DNA from: RGIG5612 sp045616165
GTDB lineage: Bacteria > Bacillota > Clostridia > Lachnospirales > Lachnospiraceae
NCBI GenBank assembly: GCA_045616165.1
Contig: JAZLGF010000001.1
Coordinates: 1 to 36,647 of the forward strand
Reading direction: 5' to 3'
Length of the DNA: 36,647 nucleotides
Each line of letters opens with the position of its first letter. Position 1 is the stretch's first letter. The translations under genes were made by a program, and so were the position numbers. The notes beneath the pieces are model-generated. The model was not told the DNA's origin, did no database searches, and was given only the letters and a program-made list of their open reading frames with translations. This document shows, piece after piece, positions 31,585-36,647 of the stretch.

Positions 31585-32775
31585 TTATTCAATAATTGTA
31601 GCAACTTTACCTGAACCAACTGTACGTCCACCTTCACGGATAGCAAAGCCTAAACCTTGTTCCATAGCGATTGGATGGATAAGTTCAATTGTCATTTCGA
31701 TGTTGTCGCCAGGCATACACATTTCTGTGCCATCTGGTAAATTACAAACACCAGTAACGTCAGTTGTTCTGAAATAGAACTGAGGACGATAGTTGTTGAA
31801 GAAAGGAGTATGACGTCCACCTTCATCTTTTGTTAAAACGTAAACCTGAGCTGTGAATTTTGTATGGCATGTAACTGTGCCTGGTTTACAGATAACCTGT
31901 CCACGTTCAACTTCTGTTCTGTCGATACCACGAAGAAGACAACCAATGTTATCACCAGCTTGAGCTTCGTCAAGAAGTTTTCTGAACATTTCAATACCTG
32001 TACAAACAGTCTTCATGTTTTCTTCTTTAATACCAACGATTTCGATTTCTTCTTGTGTATGAAGAACACCACGTTCTACTCTACCTGTTGCAACTGTACC
32101 ACGACCTGTGATTGTGAATACGTCTTCAACTGGCATTAAGAATGGTTTATCTGTATCACGAACTGGGTCTGGAATATAGCTATCAACTGCAGCCATAAGT
32201 TCCATAACTTTGTCCTGCCATTCAGCTTCGCCTTCAAGAGCTTTAAGAGCTGAACCTCTAATGATTGGAATATCATCTCCAGGGAATTCATACTCGTTAA
32301 GAAGTTCTCTAACGTCCATTTCAACGAGCTCTAATAATTCCTCATCATCAACCATATCACATTTGTTTAAGAATACTACGATATATGGAACACCTACCTG
32401 ACGTGAAAGAAGTACGTGTTCTTTTGTTTGAGCCATAACACCGTCAGTTGCAGCAACTACTAAGATAGTTCCGTCCATCTGAGCAGCACCAGTGATCATG
32501 TTCTTTACATAGTCAGCGTGGCCTGGGCAGTCAACGTGTGCATAGTGACGATTTTCTGTTTCGTACTCAACGTGTGCAGTTGAAATCGTGATTCCACGAG
32601 CCTTCTCTTCTGGAGCTTTATCAATAGCGTCGAAAGCTACTGTTTCACCAGTTCCGAGTCTCTCGTTAAGAGTCTTTGTGATTGCAGCTGTTAAAGTTGT
32701 TTTACCATGGTCAACGTGTCCAATGGTACCAATGTTACAATGGGCTTTGTTTCTTTCAAATTTAGCTTTTGCCAT
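31585..32775 (-). CDS. tuf: Elongation factor Tu
   Basis: This 396-residue protein has the usual length. The GTPase motifs are GHVDHGKTTLTAAI (P-loop), RGITISTAHVEYET (switch I), DCPGHADY (G3), NKCDMVDD (G4) and GSALKAL (G5). Domains II and III follow, with GRGTVATGRVERG and the tRNA-binding C-terminal barrel. It brings aminoacyl-tRNA to the ribosome. AAGGAGGATTT precedes the ATG. It lies last in the str cluster and also has its own promoter in the 162-bp gap after fusA. Confidence 0.99.
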   Translation of the reverse strand: MAKAKFERNKAHCNIGTIGHVDHGKTTLTAAITKTLNERLGTGETVAFDAIDKAPEEKARGITISTAHVEYETENRHYAHVDCPGHADYVKNMITGAAQMDGTILVVAATDGVMAQTKEHVLLSRQVGVPYIVVFLNKCDMVDDEELLELVEMDVRELLNEYEFPGDDIPIIRGSALKALEGEAEWQDKVMELMAAVDSYIPDPVRDTDKPFLMPVEDVFTITGRGTVATGRVERGVLHTQEEIEIVGIKEENMKTVCTGIEMFRKLLDEAQAGDNIGCLLRGIDRTEVERGQVICKPGTVTCHTKFTAQVYVLTKDEGGRHTPFFNNYRPQFYFRTTDVTGVCNLPDGTEMCMPGDNIEMTIELIHPIAMEQGLGFAIREGGRTVGSGKVATIIE

Positions 32776-32867
32776 TTTTTGTAAATCCTCCTTGATTCAT
32801 ATACCCCTTACGGGCTGTTTTTTTTTAACCCGCAATGGGTCAGGTTTTCTTAAAAAGGCCAACTTTG

Positions 32868-32896
32868 ATTATATTGTATTATACCTATATTTTCAA
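32868..32896 (-). promoter_or_regulatory. Internal promoter for tuf
   Basis: On the minus strand TTGAAA (32896-32891) and TATAAT (32873-32868) are spaced by 17 bases, between fusA and tuf. A separate promoter would allow high tuf output. The leader downstream contains ACCC/GGGT and CCCG...CGGG segments that may fold. Confidence 0.7.
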
Positions 32897-32937
32897 GCGA
32901 TTTTTAATAATTGACCTTGAATATTAAACAATGTTTT

Positions 32938-35055
32938 TTAGTTTGATTTTGTTGTAATTATCTTATCCTGAACATTCTTTGGAACCTTTTCATATCTTTC
33001 AAAGAACATTGAATAATTACCACGGCCTTGTGTCTTTGAACGAAGGTCTGTTGAATATCCGAACATCTCAGCAAGTGGAACAAATCCTTTAATTAATCTG
33101 CCTCCGCCGATTTCTTCCATTCCTTCTAAGCGACCACGACGTCCATTAATATCGCCAATAACATCGCCTAGGTAATCTTCAGGAGTAGTAACTTCAACTC
33201 TCATAATAGGTTCAAGCAAAACAGGATCAGCTTTTTGCATTGCATCCTTGAATGCTAATGAACCTGCAACGTGGAATGCCATTTCTGATGAATCGACTTC
33301 ATGATATGAACCATCATAAACAACAGCTCTGATACCAAGTACAGGGAAACCTGCTAAGATACCCGCTTTTGCTGCTTCTTCGATACCTGCACCAACAGCT
33401 GGGATATATTCTTTTGGAATAGATCCACCAACAACTTCTGAAACAAATTCGTAAGTTTGTTCAGCGTTAGCATCCATAGGCTCGAAACGAACTTTACAAT
33501 GTCCATACTGTCCACGACCACCAGATTGTTTAGCATACTTGCTATCAACATCCACTGTCTTGGTAAATGTTTCTTTGTATGCAACCTGAGGAGCTCCGAC
33601 ATTCGCTTCTACTTTGAATTCACGAAGCAACCTATCAACAATGATCTCAAGGTGAAGTTCACCCATGCCGGCGATAATTGTTTGACCGGTTTCTTCATTG
33701 GTGTAGGCGCGGAATGTTGGATCCTCCTCTGCCAGTTTTGCAAGAGCTTCGCTCATTTTACCCTGTCCTGCTTTTGTTTTAGGTTCAATTGCTACCTCGA
33801 TTACCGGTTCTGGGAATTCCATAGATTCCAAAATTACCGGATGTTGTTCATCGCAGATTGTATCGCCTGTTGTTGTTTGCTTAAAGCCGACAACAGCAGC
33901 AATATCTCCAGAATATACCCTTTCGAGTTCTTCTCTTTTGTTAGCATGCATCTGTAAAATACGTCCTGCACGCTCTTTTTTCCCTTTGGTTGCATTAAGA
34001 ATATATGAACCTGCATTTATTGCTCCCGAATATACTCTGATATAAGCAAGTTTACCCACAAAAGGATCAGTCATGATCTTAAATGCTAATGCTGCGAATG
34101 GTTCTTCGTCAGAAGAGTGTCGAACAACCGGATTTCCATTAATGTCCGTTCCTTCAATTGGAGGAATGTCCGTAGGGGCCGGCATGTATGCAACAATTGC
34201 ATCAAGTAGTTTCTGAACACCTTTGTTTCGATATGCAGTACCACAGCATACCGGTACAATAGTGCAATCACATGTACCTTTTCTAAGAACTGCTTTGAGT
34301 TCTTCATCTGTTGGGATTTCGTCCTCAAGGAACTTGAGTGTTAAATCTTCATCTAATTCGCAAATCTTTTCAACCATGTCCTGATGATAAAGTTCTGCTT
34401 GTTCTTTCATATCATCTGGAATTTCTGTGATTGAAATATCATTGCCTTTTTCGTCATTATAAATATATGCTTGCATTTCGAACAAATCGATAATGCCCTT
34501 AAATCCTTCTTCTTTACCAATAGGTAATTGGATTGGAACTGCGTTCTTTCCTAAACGTGTTTTAATCATATCAACAGCATTATAGAAATCAGCTCCCATG
34601 ATATCCATCTTATTGATGAATGCCATTCGAGGAACATTATATTTGTCAGCTTGTCTCCATACATTTTCTGACTGTGGCTCAACACCACCTTTTGCGCAGA
34701 ATACACCAACGGCTCCGTCAAGTACACGAAGTGATCTCTCAACTTCTACCGTAAAGTCAACATGTCCCGGTGTATCAATAATATTGATACGATGTTCAAG
34801 AGCGCCTGGCGCTGTTTTATTCTCCTTTTGTGGAGTCCAATGGCATGTTGTGGCTGCGGAAGTTATAGTAATACCTCTCTCCTGTTCCTGCTCCATCCAG
34901 TCCATGGTAGCAGTACCTTCGTGAGTATCCCCAATTTTATAATTCACGCCGGTATAATAAAGTATGCGCTCTGTAAGAGTGGTCTTACCAGCATCGATAT
35001 GTGCCATAATACCAATATTACGTGTACGCTCAAGTGGATATTCTCTTCCAGCCAA
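32938..35055 (-). CDS. fusA: Elongation factor G (TTG start codon)
   Basis: This 705-residue protein is a standard EF-G. The GTPase motifs are AHIDAGKTTLTERI, RGITITSAAT, DTPGHVDFT and NKMDIMGAD, and the domain IV loop is SGGRGQYGHCKVRFEP. It drives ribosomal translocation. The N-terminus MAGREYPLERTRNIGIMAHIDAG can only begin at the TTG at 35055, as no ATG lies nearby in frame. AAGGAGG is placed 7 bases upstream and fixes the start. The gene follows rpsG by 15 bases in the str operon. Confidence 0.98.
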   Translation of the reverse strand: MAGREYPLERTRNIGIMAHIDAGKTTLTERILYYTGVNYKIGDTHEGTATMDWMEQEQERGITITSAATTCHWTPQKENKTAPGALEHRINIIDTPGHVDFTVEVERSLRVLDGAVGVFCAKGGVEPQSENVWRQADKYNVPRMAFINKMDIMGADFYNAVDMIKTRLGKNAVPIQLPIGKEEGFKGIIDLFEMQAYIYNDEKGNDISITEIPDDMKEQAELYHQDMVEKICELDEDLTLKFLEDEIPTDEELKAVLRKGTCDCTIVPVCCGTAYRNKGVQKLLDAIVAYMPAPTDIPPIEGTDINGNPVVRHSSDEEPFAALAFKIMTDPFVGKLAYIRVYSGAINAGSYILNATKGKKERAGRILQMHANKREELERVYSGDIAAVVGFKQTTTGDTICDEQHPVILESMEFPEPVIEVAIEPKTKAGQGKMSEALAKLAEEDPTFRAYTNEETGQTIIAGMGELHLEIIVDRLLREFKVEANVGAPQVAYKETFTKTVDVDSKYAKQSGGRGQYGHCKVRFEPMDANAEQTYEFVSEVVGGSIPKEYIPAVGAGIEEAAKAGILAGFPVLGIRAVVYDGSYHEVDSSEMAFHVAGSLAFKDAMQKADPVLLEPIMRVEVTTPEDYLGDVIGDINGRRGRLEGMEEIGGGRLIKGFVPLAEMFGYSTDLRSKTQGRGNYSMFFERYEKVPKNVQDKIITTKSN

Positions 35056-35070
35056 GGTGATTCCTCCTTA

Positions 35071-35541
35071 CTAAAATCTGTAATGTGCGAAAGCTTTGTT
35101 AGCTTCTGCCATTCTATGCATGTCTTCTTTTCTTTTAACTGATGAACCTGTTTCATTAGATGCATCAATAATTTCGTTAGCTAATCTTTCTTCCATAGTT
35201 TTCTCTGAACGAGCTCTAGAGAAAGTTGTTAACCAACGAAGGCCAAGAGCTTGACGTCTTTCTGGACGTACTTCGATAGGTACCTGATATGTAGCACCAC
35301 CGATTCTTCTAGCTTTAACCTCTAATTGTGGCATAACATTATTAAGTGCTGTTTCAAAAACTTCAAGAGCAGGCTTTCCTTCCTTCTCTTCAATTCTTGC
35401 GAATGCACCATAAACGATTTTTTGTGCTACGCCCTTCTTACCATCAAGCATAATTTGATTGATAAGCTTTGTTACTACTGTGCTATTGTATAGCGGATCC
35501 GCTAATACTTCTCTTTTAGGTGTATGTCCTTTACGTGGCAC
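35071..35541 (-). CDS. rpsG: 30S ribosomal protein S7 (GTG start codon)
   Basis: This 156-residue protein has the typical S7 length. It begins PRKGHTPKREVLADPLYNS after the initiator and contains GGATYQVPIEVRPERRQALGLRWL, the conserved 16S rRNA-binding and assembly region. The start is GTG at 35541 with AAGGAGGGAA upstream. S7 nucleates assembly of the 30S head and in other bacteria represses its own operon through the rpsL-rpsG spacer. Confidence 0.98.
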   Translation of the reverse strand: MPRKGHTPKREVLADPLYNSTVVTKLINQIMLDGKKGVAQKIVYGAFARIEEKEGKPALEVFETALNNVMPQLEVKARRIGGATYQVPIEVRPERRQALGLRWLTTFSRARSEKTMEERLANEIIDASNETGSSVKRKEDMHRMAEANKAFAHYRF

Positions 35542-35672
35542 GTTTCTTCCCTCCTTAACTACAAAATTAATTCATCGGTACTCACATAGTGTCGGTGCCG
35601 GGGACCTTATAGATTTAAAGAATAATAGTCTTCCGACAACCATCTTCAATTGTAAGTAATTAGTTATAGACC
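35542..35672 (-). promoter_or_regulatory. rpsL-rpsG intercistronic leader, possible S7 autoregulatory site
   Basis: This 131-bp spacer is long for a ribosomal operon. It contains GTCCCCGGCACCGAC with a nearby GTGAGTACCG that can pair in part. S7 feedback control acts in this spacer in E. coli; use of the same control here is inference. Confidence 0.3.
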
Positions 35673-36089
35673 TTATTTTTGTTTAGGTCTCTTAGCACCA
35701 TATTTTGATCTAGCCTGACGTCTGTCTGCTACGCCTGCTGTATCAAGTGTGCCTCTGATAACATGGTATCTTGTACCTGGTAAGTCTTTAACACGACCAC
35801 CACGGATTAATACAACGCTATGTTCCTGAAGGTTATGTCCTTCGCCAGGAATATATGATGTAACTTCGATACCGTTTGAAAGACGAACTCTCGCAATTTT
35901 TCTAAGAGCTGAGTTAGGCTTCTTAGGTGTTGCTGTCTTAACTGCTGTGCAAACGCCACGTTTTTGTGGTGAAGCAGAATCTGTTGTCTTCTTATGAAGT
36001 GAGTTATAGTTCTTCTGAAGAGCTGGAGCAGTAGATTTCTTAACTGATGTTTGTCTTCCTTTTCTAACTAATTGATTAAATGTCGGCAT
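35673..36089 (-). CDS. rpsL: 30S ribosomal protein S12
   Basis: This 138-residue protein is complete, with TPKKPNSALRKIARVRL, YIPGEGHNLQEHSVVLIRGGRVKDLPG and the basic tail RSKYGAKRPKQK. It lies at the decoding centre of the 30S subunit. The lysines linked to streptomycin resistance in other bacteria (the second K of KKPNS and the K of GGRVKDLPG) are in their sensitive form. AAAGGAGAAT precedes the ATG. It is the first gene of the str cluster, behind its own promoter. Confidence 0.98.
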   Translation of the reverse strand: MPTFNQLVRKGRQTSVKKSTAPALQKNYNSLHKKTTDSASPQKRGVCTAVKTATPKKPNSALRKIARVRLSNGIEVTSYIPGEGHNLQEHSVVLIRGGRVKDLPGTRYHVIRGTLDTAGVADRRQARSKYGAKRPKQK

Positions 36090-36118
36090 ATTATTCTCCT
36101 TTCTTTAGAAATTATGAC

Positions 36119-36153
36119 GCGCACAAAAACACCCACGTTTTTACACGTGCCTA
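36119..36153 (-). promoter_or_regulatory. Hairpin in the rpsL leader
   Basis: On the minus strand GCACGT, a short A-rich loop and ACGTG pair, followed by GGTGTTTTTGTG. The U-rich stretch after a stem looks like a weak attenuator. It lies between the promoter and the ribosome binding site. Confidence 0.3.
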
Positions 36154-36156
36154 ATG

Positions 36157-36185
36157 ATTATAGAAAATTGCCCCTGATAAGTCAA
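36157..36185 (-). promoter_or_regulatory. Promoter for rpsL and the str operon
   Basis: On the minus strand TTGACT (36185-36180) and a perfect TATAAT (36162-36157) are spaced by 17 bases, giving a leader of about 60 bases. Confidence 0.8.
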
Positions 36186-36229
36186 CCTATTTTAAAACTT
36201 TTTTCAGTATATTAAATCCCCGCCAAATT

Positions 36230-36250
36230 GCCCTTTGCAGGGCTCTTTTT
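36230..36250 (+). terminator. Small hairpin with T-run, possible terminator
   Basis: GCCCT-TTGC-AGGGC is followed by TCTTTTT on the plus strand. No plus-strand gene precedes it in this window, so it may only be part of the structured spacer. Confidence 0.35.
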
Positions 36251-36271
36251 GAAATGCTCGTGTCCCGTACG

Positions 36272-36309
36272 AACTTTTTTCAACCGCTGAAAACGCTCTG
36301 AAAAAAGTT
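36272..36309. repeat. 11-bp inverted repeat in the spacer upstream of rpsL
   Basis: AACTTTTTTCA (36272-36282) and TGAAAAAAGTT (36299-36309) are perfect inverted copies with 16 bases between them. No ORF with coding character is visible in 36190-36647. Confidence 0.7.
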
Positions 36310-36403
36310 GCACGGCTCCACTCGCTAAAATGAAATCTCGTCGATAACGAGCCACACTGTCCAGCTCGCTCTATTAATATCATAAATAATTTCTATTTCG
36401 CTC

Positions 36404-36452
36404 GCGAAGCTGACGGCGCCAGCGCTAGTGAAGGCGCGCACCGTCGCTTCGC
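36404..36452. repeat. Long GC-rich hairpin element
   Basis: GCGAAGC (36404-36410), GACGG (36412-36416) and CGCC (36417-36420) pair with GGCG (36433-36436), CCGTC (36441-36445) and GCTTCGC (36446-36452). This gives 16 base pairs with a one-base and a four-base bulge. The loop carries AGCGCT. A second stem, GGCGGGT/ACCCGCC, follows at 36460-36466 and 36497-36503. There is no T-run, so it is not a simple terminator. Confidence 0.7.
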
Positions 36453-36543
36453 TACTTACGGCGGGTAAATCATTCGACATCAAAACTCGGCTAGCCACCC
36501 GCCTTACTCTTTGATCTTTGCTCGCTTTTTCTATATTTTCTCC

Positions 36544-36636
36544 CTATAGAGAACTTGTCTTCCTATAGTGAGAAAAAAATCATTTATTTCATCAAAAAGT
36601 TCTCACTATAGATAGTATGTTACTCTATAGTGAGAA
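36544..36636. repeat. Cluster of CTATAGTGAGAA repeats in both orientations
   Basis: CTATAGTGAGAA occurs at 36563-36574 and 36625-36636, and inverted (TTCTCACTATAG) at 36600-36611. A shorter variant, CTATAGAGAAC, is at 36544-36554. The copies at 36563 and 36600 could form a 12-bp stem. The cluster may continue past the window edge. Confidence 0.75.
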
Positions 36637-36647
36637 AATAACCATCT

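Noticed and set aside
32776..32867. tuf leader considered as a riboswitch
   Set aside because: Only short stems are visible and no known aptamer motif was recognised; a plain leader is enough.
36596..36615. CTCACTATAG resembles the core of the T7 RNA polymerase promoter
   Set aside because: The upstream specificity part does not match, and the same 12-mer recurs in both orientations as part of a repeat cluster.

Overview
The window comes from a low-GC Gram-positive Clostridia bacterium, most likely a member of the Lachnospiraceae. The case rests on AT-rich DNA, strong AGGAGG-type ribosome binding sites, TTGACA/TATAAT promoters, the form of the str operon proteins (S12, S7, EF-G, EF-Tu), YqeK-type, YhaM and MutS2 proteins, and a TAXI-type TRAP transporter. 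Genes are tightly packed; several convergent pairs abut or overlap at their stop codons.

Layout. 1-1024 (minus): a double-glycine-leader peptide gene with a four-cysteine core, followed by the 5' part of a choloylglycine-hydrolase-family Ntn hydrolase cut by the window edge. 1079-1313: a structured repeat, a terminator and tRNA-Ser(GGA). 1421-2878 (plus): an HD-domain/tyrosine-phosphatase fusion. 2879-7825 (minus): TAXI binding protein, fused TRAP permease, SpoIIE/RsbU-type phosphatase and STAS protein. 7855-8447 (minus): TSCPD protein, a 92-bp tandem repeat and tRNA-Gln(CTG). 8581-12451 (plus): YhaM-like exonuclease, MutS2 and TrmL with overlapping stop/start codons. 12452-13654 (minus): aminotransferase. 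13817-16799 (plus): three paralogous small lipoproteins and a Na+/phosphate cotransporter. 16794-20401 (minus): Nudix hydrolase, MATE transporter, a STAS-kinase fusion and an RsbW-like kinase. 20520-25213 (minus): a GNAT protein translationally coupled to a large membrane-anchored surface protein. 25420-31494 (plus): a five-gene Dlt-like acyl-transfer operon. 31585-36089 (minus): tuf, fusA, rpsG and rpsL. 36090-36647: a gene-free spacer full of hairpins and short inverted repeats.

How the genes work together. The operon at 25420-31494 is the most interesting part. It holds an AMP-forming ligase, an acyl carrier protein, an MBOAT O-acyltransferase whose last six residues are FIYAGF, and an SGNH/DltD-like extracytoplasmic transferase with a C-terminal Fn3-like domain. 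This is a complete route for moving an activated acyl group across the membrane to a cell-envelope polymer. Unlike a standard dlt operon it also encodes a DASS/SLC13-type anion transporter whose start codon overlaps the carrier protein's stop codon. I infer that the acyl donor is an organic acid, possibly carried by that transporter, rather than D-alanine.

A second theme is partner-switching signalling: an RsbU-like phosphatase plus STAS protein at the end of the TRAP operon, and an RsbW-like kinase plus a STAS-kinase fusion 15 kb away. No sigma factor gene is present in the window.
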